From: a virus | Reading direction: 5' to 3' (one strand) | Virus record (IMG/VR): IMGVR_UViG_3300010885_037170 | Coordinates: 1-22,810 of that record | DNA: 22,810 nt | Position numbers and translations under genes: made by a program | Notes under the pieces: generated by a model | Told to the model about the DNA's origin: nothing | Seen by the model: the letters and a program-made list of their open reading frames with translations, nothing else | The model's database searches: none | In this document: positions 1-7,485 of the stretch, one piece after another | How positions within the stretch are numbered: the first letter of the stretch is position 1 | Layout: every line of letters begins with the position of its first letter

Positions 1-324
1 AGCGGTGACCAGGCTGACCGCCGTGGCGCTGTAACGGTTTGCCGATGCCGTAGCATTGGTTCCCGCCACACCGTCACCAATCGTTGACACCGTGAACCCT
101 GTTCCGCCGCACGCCTCGCTTGAAATGCGAGACAGGGAAGGCAGGAACTGCGATCCAACGGGCAGAGTAATGATGTCAATGATGTCCGCTGCGGCCTCCG
201 TGCCCAGGGTTGTATAGATTGGAAACGCAAAACGAATTGCGCCAACCTCGTCTCGTCCATCGGTGAGATTCCGAGCAGAATTGCCCTGCTGGTTTGTCGC
301 GATGTTTGTCTTTTGAAGTGCCAT
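1..324 (-). CDS. Small virion-associated protein, 3' end off the window
   Basis: Open from an ATG at 324 to the left edge without a stop, giving 108 codons; the C-terminus is missing. The ATG has a good ribosome binding site (AAGGAAA about 8 bases upstream). The protein starts MALQKTNIATNQQGNSAR and is rich in Ala, Thr, Gly and Ser, with short beta-prone stretches and no signal peptide or membrane segment. It follows the capsid gene and another small protein in the same direction, where phages commonly encode decoration, head-completion or small structural proteins. I do not recognise a family. That it is a real gene is well supported by the RBS and context; the virion role is inferred from position only. 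Confidence 0.7.
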   Translation of the reverse strand, partial: MALQKTNIATNQQGNSARNLTDGRDEVGAIRFAFPIYTTLGTEAAADIIDIITLPVGSQFLPSLSRISSEACGGTGFTVSTIGDGVAGTNATASANRYSATAVSLVTA

Positions 325-349
325 ATTATGATTTTCCTTTCAGTTTTGG

Positions 350-574
350 TTAAGGTGATAATGCGGTGATCGCCGTTTCGACTGTCGAGGTATTGCTTCC
401 AGCATCCACAAGAGCCAGGTATCCGAAGATTCCTTGGATTTGTGCGGACGAGGCAACAACAACAATGTCGTGGCAGACTCCCTCGGGTTTAGTAGCACCC
501 TTTACCAGGGTGCTACTTTCAATGGAGCCGCCAGAATCGACCGGCGTAATCTCGAATTTGTAACCTTGTGCCAT
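350..574 (-). CDS. Small protein after the capsid gene (candidate decoration or head protein)
   Basis: A 74-residue protein starting 3 bases after the capsid stop codon, so it is probably translationally coupled to it. It has no cysteine-rich, membrane or signal features except one Cys in the middle (GVCHDIVVV). The C-terminal half is small-residue rich (ALVDAGSNTSTVETAITAL), compatible with a compact beta-structured protein. The 25-base gap to the next gene holds that gene's RBS. Position directly behind the major capsid gene suggests a capsid-associated protein, but no family is recognised and the function is inferred from neighbourhood only. Confidence 0.7.
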   Translation of the reverse strand: MAQGYKFEITPVDSGGSIESSTLVKGATKPEGVCHDIVVVASSAQIQGIFGYLALVDAGSNTSTVETAITALSP

Positions 575-577
575 ATT

Positions 578-1474
578 TTAGACGGTTTGGTCTGCGAAGA
601 TTGCCACAACTTTCTTTTCTTCCGTGCGAGTCGCGCCCAGGGCAGCGGTCGTGCGGACTTGAAGCGAGTGCGAACGGTCCGCGCGGATGTCCATGCGGGT
701 CGTGCGGCCGGCGTCAGAAAACCGAATTCCACTTTTCACCCATGCAAAGCATGTGCGAATGTTGGACGCCAGCGCGAGACGTTCCGAACGGATGAACTTG
801 AAGCCCATGAAGGCATCAATCTTGCCATCCGAGAGAGCCCGGACAGTGTTGTAATCATCGCTCGTGACTTCCGTTGTGCGGAGCAGGTTTTGAATCTGCT
901 TGGCCGAACACGCAAGGAAGCGATCCTCATCGGGATCAACTTCGTTGCTGTCCAAGATATACTTGGCTTGGCGAAGCTTTCCGATGGTCAGACCACTGTT
1001 TGCCGCGGTGCCGGTTTCAACGAAATCAACCGCAACTTGCTGCGTGGAAGGCAGCGCGGTTGTGGATGTTCCGGATTCCCCGGTGTAGGCTGTTCCGGTT
1101 GCGGCAGCGATAATGACGTCATCGCAAGCGCGGTTATAAGCCATGCCATGTCCCATGACGGTTTCGCTTGTCGGCAACACGATCTCGCCCAAGAACTCTT
1201 CATCCCATTCATCGAACAGGGTGGCGAGGTCATAAGGGAGAGGACGCAGCCAGCGTTTGCCGGTCGGCGTGTCTGTGTGACGGGTTTCCGCCGCGCGTGC
1301 TGTGACGCGGGCCATTTCGATAATGCCAAGCTGGTTGTAGGATTTCTCCTTACCCTTGACACGATCAACAAGCACGATGTCTTTCAACCGGGCTTCTTTT
1401 TGCTGAACGAGAAAATCCCAGTTGTTCGCAAACTCAGTTACGAAGAACTGCGGGATTTGTGTGAGAGCTGCCAT
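578..1474 (-). CDS. Major capsid protein (phage capsid protein family)
   Basis: This 298-residue protein forms the icosahedral head shell. It resembles the family annotated simply as 'phage capsid protein' (I believe PF19821), often found in podoviruses and metagenomic phages. Features typical of it are an N-terminus with FVTEFANNWDFLVQQK, the conserved RHTDTP near residue 65, the W.PL.YD block, and GHGMAYNRACDDVIIAA followed by TGESGTST. The C-terminal half ends in a beta-rich segment with a basic MDIRADRSHSLQVR. The start has a consensus RBS (AAGGAGG, 6 bases before ATG), the strongest in the head operon. Unlike the tightly packed genes around it, it is preceded by a 214-base leader with repeats and a hairpin, suggesting separate high-level control. 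Length fits the family. Confidence 0.9.
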   Translation of the reverse strand: MAALTQIPQFFVTEFANNWDFLVQQKEARLKDIVLVDRVKGKEKSYNQLGIIEMARVTARAAETRHTDTPTGKRWLRPLPYDLATLFDEWDEEFLGEIVLPTSETVMGHGMAYNRACDDVIIAAATGTAYTGESGTSTTALPSTQQVAVDFVETGTAANSGLTIGKLRQAKYILDSNEVDPDEDRFLACSAKQIQNLLRTTEVTSDDYNTVRALSDGKIDAFMGFKFIRSERLALASNIRTCFAWVKSGIRFSDAGRTTRMDIRADRSHSLQVRTTAALGATRTEEKKVVAIFADQTV

Positions 1475-1688
1475 TTGTGTTTCCTCCTTGGAATGTGGTT
1501 TTGGTTTGGTCCGCGCCCTCGGCCTTCCAGAAGTGTCTCTTTCGAGGTTCCCGGTCGTGGGTTTGCCGTGGGCGGGCCATCCAAAAAGGAAGGGTGTCCG
1601 CTCTCTGCTGAGTTACGCTTTAAGCAAAACTCAGGGTGTCAGTCAAGACTCTTTTAATGTGAAACAAAATTTTGTTCCATGTGGAACG
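1475..1688. promoter_or_regulatory. 214-base leader upstream of the capsid gene
   Basis: The only sizeable gap in the head operon. In transcription order (minus strand) it holds: an inverted repeat GTTCCA/TGGAAC at 1674-1687; an adjoining perfect 14-bp palindrome AACAAAATTTTGTT at 1663-1676; the 16-bp dispersed repeat at 1633-1648; a hairpin at 1609-1633 made of TGAGTT/AACTCA arms plus an inner GCTT/AAGC; a GC-rich stretch; then the capsid RBS. I see no convincing sigma70 promoter and no U-tract after the hairpin, so this is not a standard terminator. It may allow independent transcription, processing or silencing of the capsid gene. The function is inferred. Confidence 0.5.
1633..1648 (+). 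repeat. Dispersed 16-bp repeat, copy A (before capsid gene)
   Basis: Exact copy of AGGGTGTCAGTCAAGA, in the leader about 160 bases upstream of the capsid start. It overlaps by one base the right arm of the 1609-1633 hairpin. Orientation relative to transcription is the same as in copies B, D and E. Confidence 0.8.
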
Positions 1689-2585
1689 CTAACCCTGTTG
1701 CAAATAGTTCCTCACCATTTGAACCGTGTCAGGATCTCCATCTTTATATTTCGCATGAAGGGGATTTTGCGGGTTCGTCTGGATGTCTTTTGCTCGAGCC
1801 GCGCCACCTTGCGTCATATCGCCGCCAGCGCCTCTCACCAGCTTGTCATCGCTCAACTGAGCGGCCAGTCGGACGAATCCCTTCACAACTTCGGGATCTC
1901 CAAAGCCGAACGATTCCGGATTCACGCCAGCCAGTTTTGCGGCTTGCTGTGCAACCGTCAAATTCTTGTCAAAGTTTTCGCCCCAGGTCTTTTTCAGATC
2001 CTCGACACCTGCCGTCTTCCGTGAATCAATCTCCTGTGCCATGACCTGCATTTCCGCCAGGCGGTGAGCGCCATATTCAGCGACGATCGCTTTCATTGCT
2101 GCCGGTGGAATGTTATACTTGTACCCAAGTTCCATAAACCGTTTTCCATTCTCATCGTTCCAAGAAAGTCCTTCCGGCAATTCATCGGGCTTGATGTTGT
2201 ATTCCTTGATGTCATCAGGAATCCCAAGTGCCTTGCGATAAACGGAAATTTCTTCCGGCGTGGATTTCTCGTTTGGAACAAGTGTCTTTTTGCCGATCAA
2301 CGCATTGGCATTGTGAAGCGCCTTGGCAAGATCCGTGACGGTTTTGTATTTCCCGAGCGTGGGAGCCGCTTCCTTCAAGTCATCGGGAAGTTTCTCAGTC
2401 CATTTTTCAGAAAATGCACCATCGGCACCGATCCATGGAACGTCGCCAGAAGCCACGGGGGGAGTTGTGCCAGATGCCGGGGCAGCAATCAAAGAAGGCG
2501 GATCTCCCGCGCCTCCGGGTGTTCCGCCAGTTGGGTTGCCTCCGCCGTCAGCTTCAAAGAAGCGCATGATGTGGGTTTTTTTCAT
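1689..2585 (-). CDS. Capsid scaffolding / assembly protein
   Basis: A 298-residue acidic, mostly helical protein directly upstream of the capsid gene, the usual place for a scaffold. The N-terminal 45 residues are Gly/Pro/Ala-rich and disordered. They are followed by [19 protein letters not shown] and the repeated helical blocks typical of T7 gp9-like assembly proteins ([65 protein letters not shown]). The C-terminal tail ([20 protein letters not shown]) fits the capsid-binding tail of such scaffolds. The start overlaps the preceding stop by four bases (ATGA), showing coupling; an ATG six codons in (MRFFEADGG) is an alternative. The scaffold would be present in procapsids and absent from mature heads. 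Family assignment is by overall pattern and position. Confidence 0.85.
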   Translation of the reverse strand: MKKTHIMRFFEADGGGNPTGGTPGGAGDPPSLIAAPASGTTPPVASGDVPWIGADGAFSEKWTEKLPDDLKEAAPTLGKYKTVTDLAKALHNANALIGKKTLVPNEKSTPEEISVYRKALGIPDDIKEYNIKPDELPEGLSWNDENGKRFMELGYKYNIPPAAMKAIVAEYGAHRLAEMQVMAQEIDSRKTAGVEDLKKTWGENFDKNLTVAQQAAKLAGVNPESFGFGDPEVVKGFVRLAAQLSDDKLVRGAGGDMTQGGAARAKDIQTNPQNPLHAKYKDGDPDTVQMVRNYLQQG

Positions 2586-2773
2586 AGTCGATGTTTTTTC
2601 AGGTATCTGTCGAAAAATTCTTCCTCAGTGTGATTGCGTTTGAACCATTCGATCCAAGCAGGAGTCAGGTCACCAAGCTCGATGCTCTTTTCAGGTTCCG
2701 GATCATTTCCAGCAGGTGCATTTGATGGAATCCGCCTCGTGTATTTTCGCTTTGGTTTTTCCTCTTCGCTCAT
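2582..2773 (-). CDS. Small charged protein of the head operon
   Basis: 63 residues, with ATGA overlaps at both ends (with the Bbp19-like gene upstream and the scaffold gene downstream), so it is clearly part of the coupled head operon. The N-terminal third is basic and proline-containing ([16 protein letters not shown]) and the C-terminal half is an amphipathic segment, [20 protein letters not shown]. It has no membrane segment. No family is recognised. Similar tiny genes sit between portal and scaffold in many podoviruses without known roles. Confidence 0.7.
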   Translation of the reverse strand: MSEEEKPKRKYTRRIPSNAPAGNDPEPEKSIELGDLTPAWIEWFKRNHTEEEFFDRYLKKHRL

Positions 2774-3069
2774 CGGATGACCTTTCGTTTTTTCGGTTTT
2801 TCGATTCCATCACCCTCGCACTTTGCCGAGAGCTTGGCCTGAATGTGCTTCAAGACATCCGCCTGCCCGTCGCGCTTTGCCGCATGGTGCGTGTCAAATC
2901 CACCGTCCGGCTTGGCGATGAATGCCGGCATGTGGAGTCCGAACACTTTGGAAATGTCATCAATCACGCGCTTTCCATCGTCAGACTTGAAAATCCGGTG
3001 ATACGCGTTCACCGTCCGTTGGCTTTCCTTCGCTCGATGGATGCCTTCAATTGTCGGTTCGTCCATCAT
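2770..3069 (-). CDS. Bbp19-like phage protein
   Basis: 99 residues. The central motif [20 protein letters not shown] and the downstream [20 protein letters not shown] match the pattern I associate with the Bbp19-like domain first named from Bordetella phage BPP-1, in which an 'F..DDGK.VL.DL' helix precedes an 'R..G...V...I' helix. Proteins of this family usually lie near portal and scaffold genes, as here, and have no firmly established biochemical role. ATGA overlaps join it to both neighbours. The C-terminus is very basic ([10 protein letters not shown]). Two consecutive ATG codons open the gene; either could initiate. Recognition is by motif only. Confidence 0.7.
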   Translation of the reverse strand: MMDEPTIEGIHRAKESQRTVNAYHRIFKSDDGKRVIDDISKVFGLHMPAFIAKPDGGFDTHHAAKRDGQADVLKHIQAKLSAKCEGDGIEKPKKRKVIR

Positions 3070-3386
3070 GGTCCAATCTTTATGTTAATGCGCTCCAATA
3101 GCGATTTATTGTCAAGCAACCGTCCAGCAATATTGAGTCGGACGGCTTTTTCATATAGTGAGCGGGCATTCGCTTGGGAAAAACCAAATAGTTCGCCAAT
3201 CTCAGGAAAAGTCATTCCGTCTTTTCGTAGCTTAAAAATAGCCACTATCCTCTGCTTTGAATTCGATGTTCTTTTTTTAACCCGCTCTTTCCTGTTGCGT
3301 TCCAGGTTGACAGCAAAGGAATCCATCGCTCGACGATGACGAGCAATTTCTTGTTTCCTAAGCTTATTTATTTGCGCGTCCGTCAT
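3066..3386 (-). CDS. Helix-turn-helix protein inside the head operon
   Basis: 106 residues. The N-terminal 45 are strongly basic (RKQEIARHRRA, RNRKERVKKRT). Residues about 46-83 form a sigma70-region-4 / resolvase-like helix-turn-helix, with AIFKLRKDGMTFPEIGELFG followed by a recognition-helix segment FSQANARSLYEKAVRL. The gene lies between portal (stop 3 bases upstream of this start) and the Bbp19-like gene (ATGA overlap), so it is made with the structural proteins. It could be a late regulator, or a DNA-binding factor for packaging or the connector. No known family is recognised beyond the HTH fold. Confidence 0.75.
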   Translation of the reverse strand: MTDAQINKLRKQEIARHRRAMDSFAVNLERNRKERVKKRTSNSKQRIVAIFKLRKDGMTFPEIGELFGFSQANARSLYEKAVRLNIAGRLLDNKSLLERINIKIGP

Positions 3387-3389
3387 AAA

Positions 3390-5093
3390 TCATCCAAGCG
3401 CGGGAGTCGGTCCGCCCGGTTGCTGGCCGGATTGCAATGCCTGTCCGAGAACAGAATCATTTTTGACAGTTCCAGCCTTGGCAGCAGCATCCGCCATCAT
3501 TTGCGCCTGTTGAGCTTGTGCCTGTTGTGCCGCTTGCTGTGCGCGCGCTTTCCGCATTTCGTCGCGCTTTTGCTCCTCGACCAACCAGCGTGCAGGCAAT
3601 CCATCATTCCGGGCCCCGTCTCGCGTGATTTCGTCGAGGTCGTAATTGTCGAGGATGTCAGGACGGATTTGAAGGAGTGGCATGGTCATTTCCATTGACC
3701 GCGAAAACGAATTATTTTCGAGAGCCTTGATTGCAAGGGCGATCCGCGAAGAATATGACAATTGCGGTTCAGGAAGGAATCCCGCTTGCACCAATTCAGG
3801 AGGAGGAACCGGGAAAATGCCAGGAACGCGGACAAGAAGCCCGAACACCCGGCGAAGCATGGGATTGAAAAGCTCCGTTGTCATGCGGGCAAATGTCGGA
3901 GAAAATTGAATCAGCTTTTCAGCACTTCGCTCCTGGACCTCGCGGGCCGTCATTTGTTTTGAGACTTGCGAGAACATGGAAAACAAATCGACATGGAACG
4001 CATTGTTGATTGCCGTCCGCTTGATTTCCGCGCGGTCTTTGCCCACGTCATACCTGCCACCTGTCGCCCATTCGCGAGGAATCGCGCTTGGGTTGTTCCC
4101 GTCATAGTAGGTTACCCCGCTTGCCCTGGTATCAATTTCGCCCTCGTGCGTGTCCGGGATCAGGATGCGGGGGAAAGCGGAAATTTCCGCCAAGGCATCC
4201 ATTTGCTTTTCGAGGAAATTCAGCTGCCGGGCTTCCGGCAATGCGATCCATGACGGGCACCATCCGTAAGCGACGGTCGAAATCCATTTCAGGTATCGCG
4301 TGGCAAAAAACGGTTGCTCATCAAATCCAGATTCCCGCACGACATGCTTGGTGTCCTTCTCGACATAGACCGATGACACAGGCTTGTTCTTGCCGTCCTT
4401 CTTTCCCTTTTGGCGATCCTGTTCTGACCGGGGCTCAATCATGTGGATAAACCACGATTTTTGAGAAAGCAATTTTGTGTCGTTCGTGGCAAATGCGCGT
4501 TGCTTGGCATCGCTCAGATTTTCAACCCCGAATTTTAAAACCGCTTGCCGAAGCGTCATTTGAAATTCGCGGCAAAGCGTGTCAACCAATCCCTCTTCAT
4601 CCTCAGAAATTGAGAACGAACCCACGTCGAACTTTTGGAATGTCAGCGGCCCGCGCTTGCCAGGCTCGACAAAAATAACCGCCGTTCCGAATGCCCCGCG
4701 GTCAAGGTAAAGCTCATGGATCTCCGAATAAAAATTGCTCCTCGCGAGTTCGACCGCCGTCCGCTCCGAACACTCCCGGAAGTATTGTTTGCACGCGTCC
4801 GAATCTTTGAACTGATACGGTGGTTCAAACGAAAACCAAGGGGATTCCATCGGGGTCATCCATGACAGTTGCCCATTGGCAAGGATCATGTTTGCACGAA
4901 CTGCAGTTGAATCAAAAAGGATGTCCTGTTTTACCGTGCTTGGAACATCCTGTTTGGTAATGATCTCATCCTTTCGCGGCATGACATATTCCCCGATCTC
5001 CTGCCAAAATGTGTCCCACGTCCTGCGCTCACTGCTCATTTCGCTTGCGCGTTGAACAATTCGATTTGCGAGGTCTGTGGATGATTTTGCCAT
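3390..5093 (-). CDS. Portal protein (T7-type head-tail connector)
   Basis: This 567-residue protein forms the dodecameric ring at the head vertex through which DNA enters and leaves. The N-terminus (RRTWDTFWQEIGEYVMPRKD), the DSTAVRANMILANGQLSWMTP block, the W.P.Y.F segment and REVQERSAEKLIQFSPTFARM near residue 390 are typical of the head-tail connector family of T7-like podoviruses (Head-tail_con). Length is close to family norm. The C-terminal about 60 residues are a Gln/Ala-rich helix (AQQAAQQAQAQQAQMMADAA), commonly the portal barrel or crown, then a Gly/Pro tail. The 16-bp repeat copy B abuts the start codon with no recognisable Shine-Dalgarno sequence. Confidence 0.93.
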   Translation of the reverse strand: MAKSSTDLANRIVQRASEMSSERRTWDTFWQEIGEYVMPRKDEIITKQDVPSTVKQDILFDSTAVRANMILANGQLSWMTPMESPWFSFEPPYQFKDSDACKQYFRECSERTAVELARSNFYSEIHELYLDRGAFGTAVIFVEPGKRGPLTFQKFDVGSFSISEDEEGLVDTLCREFQMTLRQAVLKFGVENLSDAKQRAFATNDTKLLSQKSWFIHMIEPRSEQDRQKGKKDGKNKPVSSVYVEKDTKHVVRESGFDEQPFFATRYLKWISTVAYGWCPSWIALPEARQLNFLEKQMDALAEISAFPRILIPDTHEGEIDTRASGVTYYDGNNPSAIPREWATGGRYDVGKDRAEIKRTAINNAFHVDLFSMFSQVSKQMTAREVQERSAEKLIQFSPTFARMTTELFNPMLRRVFGLLVRVPGIFPVPPPELVQAGFLPEPQLSYSSRIALAIKALENNSFSRSMEMTMPLLQIRPDILDNYDLDEITRDGARNDGLPARWLVEEQKRDEMRKARAQQAAQQAQAQQAQMMADAAAKAGTVKNDSVLGQALQSGQQPGGPTPALG

Positions 5094-5109
5094 GCGGTGT
5101 CAGTCAGGA
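5094..5109 (+). repeat. Dispersed 16-bp repeat, copy B (degenerate, before portal gene)
   Basis: GCGGTGTCAGTCAGGA matches AGGGTGTCAGTCAAGA at 13 of 16 positions; the central GGTGTCAGTCA is intact. It fills the gap between the previous stop (5111-5113) and the portal ATG, and touches the start codon. Confidence 0.6.
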
Positions 5110-5110
5110 C

Positions 5111-5425
5111 TTAACCGAGAAGCGATCCAGTTCCTGTCGCGGATGATGTCGGACCTTGCGAGCCGGATTGACCCGAGAGAAGCGAAGCGGCCATTCCCCG
5201 GCGCTTTTTGGCGTCTTCGGCTTGTTGTGCCATCCGGTTTTGAACTTCCGAGGCGGATTCTGTAGGAGGAGGAGGCGGGGGAGGGGCGGGAGCGACAGGC
5301 GCGAGAGTCTCAGGCATTTTTAAAGGCGCCTGGTTCTGTTGCTTCGGCATACTTGGTGACTTCCCACCAAACCAACACACCACAGAATTCAGAAGCGGGT
5401 TTGAAAGCGGGTCAGCATTTCGCAT
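5111..5425 (-). CDS. Proline-rich small protein between terminase and portal genes
   Basis: 104 residues from the ATG at 5425, which overlaps the previous gene by 37 bases. An internal ATG at 5350 (MPKQQNQAPLK) would give 79 residues and no overlap, and the N-terminal 25 residues may be spurious. The middle holds a run of eight prolines after APA. The C-terminal part (AKKRRGMAASLLSG followed by a Gly/Ser/Thr tail ending GSLLG) resembles the RRGR.S.LLTG-type tail of small proteins that precede the portal gene in many short-tailed phages. The function of those proteins is unknown to me. There is no membrane segment or signal peptide. Confidence 0.65.
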   Translation of the reverse strand: MRNADPLSNPLLNSVVCWFGGKSPSMPKQQNQAPLKMPETLAPVAPAPPPPPPPTESASEVQNRMAQQAEDAKKRRGMAASLLSGQSGSQGPTSSATGTGSLLG

Positions 5426-5757
5426 AGTCTGGAAAATTTATAATACCTCAACGGGCCGTCATTTCGCCCGAATGCCACCCACATAAGCGGATAAGGAATG
5501 ACCGTCAAGAAAATATCTTGACTGACACCCTCCGCGATCGCTGCCGCCTGGACAAACCAGCAGTCAGGCGAATCAAAGCGATGCCAGGGATTCGTAACTT
5601 GCGGGTGATCTTTCACGACCGGCCGACCCATGATGAAAAAATCCCGCGTGTCGAACACATGCCCACCGCTTGAAATGTTCGCTTCAATGTCCTCGTGAAA
5701 TGTGCGCGGCTGTGGAAATTGGAGGTAAAGCGAATGAACTTTTCCGTGTGGAGTCAT
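5389..5757 (-). CDS. Conserved-looking phage protein of unknown function
   Basis: 122 residues, coupled to the terminase large subunit gene by an ATGA overlap. Visible blocks are FHEDIEANISSGGHVFDTRD, FIMGRPVVKDHPQVTNPWHR, SPDCWFVQAAA and IPYPLMWVAFGR, with a basic aromatic C-terminus. The pattern, with a cysteine-tryptophan pair and a PYPL.WVAF strand, is like small proteins found between terminase and portal genes of other phages, but I cannot name a family. A single inverted copy (C) of the dispersed 16-bp repeat lies inside this reading frame, where it encodes EGVSQD. Confidence 0.7.
   Translation of the reverse strand: MTPHGKVHSLYLQFPQPRTFHEDIEANISSGGHVFDTRDFFIMGRPVVKDHPQVTNPWHRFDSPDCWFVQAAAIAEGVSQDIFLTVIPYPLMWVAFGRNDGPLRYYKFSRLCEMLTRFQTRF
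5516..5531 (-). repeat. Dispersed 16-bp repeat, copy C (inverted, inside a gene)
   Basis: Exact 16-base match in the opposite orientation to copies A, B, D and E, and the only copy inside a coding region. The flanks AAATA and CCGCG are not shared with the other copies, so identity ends close to the 16-mer. Confidence 0.75.
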
Positions 5758-7061
5758 AGCCCTCGAAATCCAGAAACAACTTTGACCGGCCCGCGAATCT
5801 TTTTGGCAATTGATGACCGATCAATGAGCATCCCTGCATTGATGGCTTGATGGGAAATACTCCATGCATCGGAATAGTGAGACGACCAATCATGGACGGG
5901 AATGTCACGGATCGTCATACCGTCGCGTTCCTCTTTTGAATGGTATGCGTCAAGAGCTTCGAGCCCGTCCGAACATCCGGAAACATTGAAAAAACAACGC
6001 GGGAAAGCATCGAGTCCATAGTTGATGCCGTCCCAAACATCCACTTGCCGACGAACGGCAGTAACGCCAGTCAGCCCGCCCCTGATAAGCCCATCCTGCC
6101 AGAGCCCGCCATTCTCGGCAGCTGCATCATGTGGGATGAAATGCCCGCCATATCGGTATTGTTTTGACATGAGACGACCCGCCCAATCAGCCGGTGTGCC
6201 GCAATCTTCCGAGCCTGTGAGCGATTCCAAATAATTGATCCGGTCACCGCACGGCTGAAAGATCCATACCTTTTGATTTCGTGGCGCGCCGACATCAAAA
6301 GCCGTGTAAACCGGCAATTCTTTGAACCACATGACATCATCATTGATGCGCTTTTGTTGCCTAGCGTGTTCGAGCGATCGCGAATAAATAGCCCCGGGCC
6401 GGCCGACACTAAAGTCACATTCAAATTCCTGCTTGAACATGGAATCTGACATCGACTTTTGAAGTTCTGAGAGTTCCGAAGAATCAATCAATCCAGAATC
6501 CGACGCCCGGAGAATGAGCGAGAACCACGAGGAATCTTGAAGAGACTGCAGATGGATGCGCCAAAATGCATTCCTTCCTTTTGGCGTCCCGATGAATGTC
6601 GCCCACCCGTTGTAATCCGTGAGACATGGCCGAATGACCGAATCCCATGCCGCGGGGTCCATGTCGGCACCCTCATCAATGACCACTCCGTCAAAATACA
6701 GCCCGCGCATTCGCTCGTAACTCTCGCCAGAATAAAGCCGAATCGTTGCCCCGTTCGGAAGCGTGACCATCAGGTCAGCCCGGTTGATCTCAACGCCCGG
6801 GATTTGAGACGTGAACGAAAGCAGGTATCCCCAGGCGATGTCTTTGGCTTGGTCGCGCGTTGGAGCAATGTAGGCATACCGGAGCGGAGGGCCCGGGCGG
6901 GAATGTGTCAGCGCCTTGGCAAGAAGATCCTGGATGCAAATGTATGTCTTGCCTGCCCGACGATGGACAACGAGACATGCCCACCGTGCCGCGCGTTCGA
7001 GGTAGGAACGGAATTGCTTTCGCGGCCGGATCTCAATCGTGATCTCAGGCATTGCCGCCAA
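5754..7061 (-). CDS. Terminase large subunit (packaging ATPase and nuclease)
   Basis: 435 residues. This enzyme pumps DNA into the procapsid through the portal and cuts the concatemer. The ATPase domain shows a terminase Walker A, HRRAGKT (residues 33-39), Walker B GVVIDEGADM (about 125-134) and the coupling motif TFIGTPKGRN (about 155-164). The C-terminal RNase H-like nuclease begins VYTAFDVGAPRN (Asp256) and continues with HFIPHDAAAENGG and a late DAWSISHQA segment, all as expected. The start overlaps the small-subunit gene by 17 bases; an internal ATG (MPEITIEIRP, 7052) would reduce the overlap. Length is normal. Assignment is firm, though the packaging mode (cos or headful) cannot be read from it. 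Confidence 0.93.
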   Translation of the reverse strand: MAAMPEITIEIRPRKQFRSYLERAARWACLVVHRRAGKTYICIQDLLAKALTHSRPGPPLRYAYIAPTRDQAKDIAWGYLLSFTSQIPGVEINRADLMVTLPNGATIRLYSGESYERMRGLYFDGVVIDEGADMDPAAWDSVIRPCLTDYNGWATFIGTPKGRNAFWRIHLQSLQDSSWFSLILRASDSGLIDSSELSELQKSMSDSMFKQEFECDFSVGRPGAIYSRSLEHARQQKRINDDVMWFKELPVYTAFDVGAPRNQKVWIFQPCGDRINYLESLTGSEDCGTPADWAGRLMSKQYRYGGHFIPHDAAAENGGLWQDGLIRGGLTGVTAVRRQVDVWDGINYGLDAFPRCFFNVSGCSDGLEALDAYHSKEERDGMTIRDIPVHDWSSHYSDAWSISHQAINAGMLIDRSSIAKKIRGPVKVVSGFRGL

Positions 7062-7446
7062 TGATGACTCGAGTTGTCAGCGTCCCGGATGTTTCGACCT
7101 CGACCTTTTCACCGTATTTTTTTGGAGCCAGTTTTGAAGCGAGCCATTTCCGAGCGTCGAACCGCAGCCGGCCAAGTTGTGCATCTTTTGCCGACAGCGC
7201 ATCATTTATTCCCCTTTGCGCCTGGACCTCTGCCATTGTTTCGCGCGCGCGGGCGTATTTGTCCGAAAAATATTTGTGCTTAGTCAGCCAAAGGAACACA
7301 GTTGATGGCGTCGGCATTCCAGGTTGTTCGCACAGTTTTTCAATTCCGCCGTCGATGTATGGAAGCTCAGCACAAATGCGATCAGCCATGGCGTCGGAGT
7401 AATCCGATGGCCGTCCGCGCTTCTTGGCTGGTTTTGCGTTTGGCAT
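7045..7446 (-). CDS. Terminase small subunit (Sf6-like)
   Basis: 133 residues from the ATG at 7446; a TTG at 7464 would add six residues but has no better RBS. The small subunit recognises viral DNA to start packaging. Recognisable blocks are KKRGRPSDYSDAMADRICAE, GMPTPSTVFLWLTKHKYFSD, KYARARETMAEVQAQ and the diagnostic LRFDARKWLASKLAPKKYGE near the C-terminus, matching the Sf6-type terminase small subunit family. The N-terminal half holds the helix-turn-helix. It directly precedes the large subunit gene with a 17-base overlap. Repeat copy D lies at the junction with the upstream resolvase gene. Confidence 0.9.
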   Translation of the reverse strand: MPNAKPAKKRGRPSDYSDAMADRICAELPYIDGGIEKLCEQPGMPTPSTVFLWLTKHKYFSDKYARARETMAEVQAQRGINDALSAKDAQLGRLRFDARKWLASKLAPKKYGEKVEVETSGTLTTRVIIGGNA

Positions 7447-7469
7447 CTTTTTGAAATGTGGCAATGGTG

Positions 7470-7485
7470 AGGGTGTCAGTCAAGA
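7470..7485 (+). repeat. Dispersed 16-bp repeat, copy D (before terminase genes)
   Basis: Exact copy of AGGGTGTCAGTCAAGA. It spans the stop codon of the resolvase gene (TGA at 7476-7478) and ends 24 bases before the terminase small-subunit ATG. Confidence 0.8.

Noticed and set aside
434-1657. A 407-codon open frame on the plus strand across the capsid gene
   Set aside because: It runs antisense to the well-recognised capsid gene, has no RBS and gives a Cys- and Arg-rich product with no family features; it is a shadow of the capsid gene.
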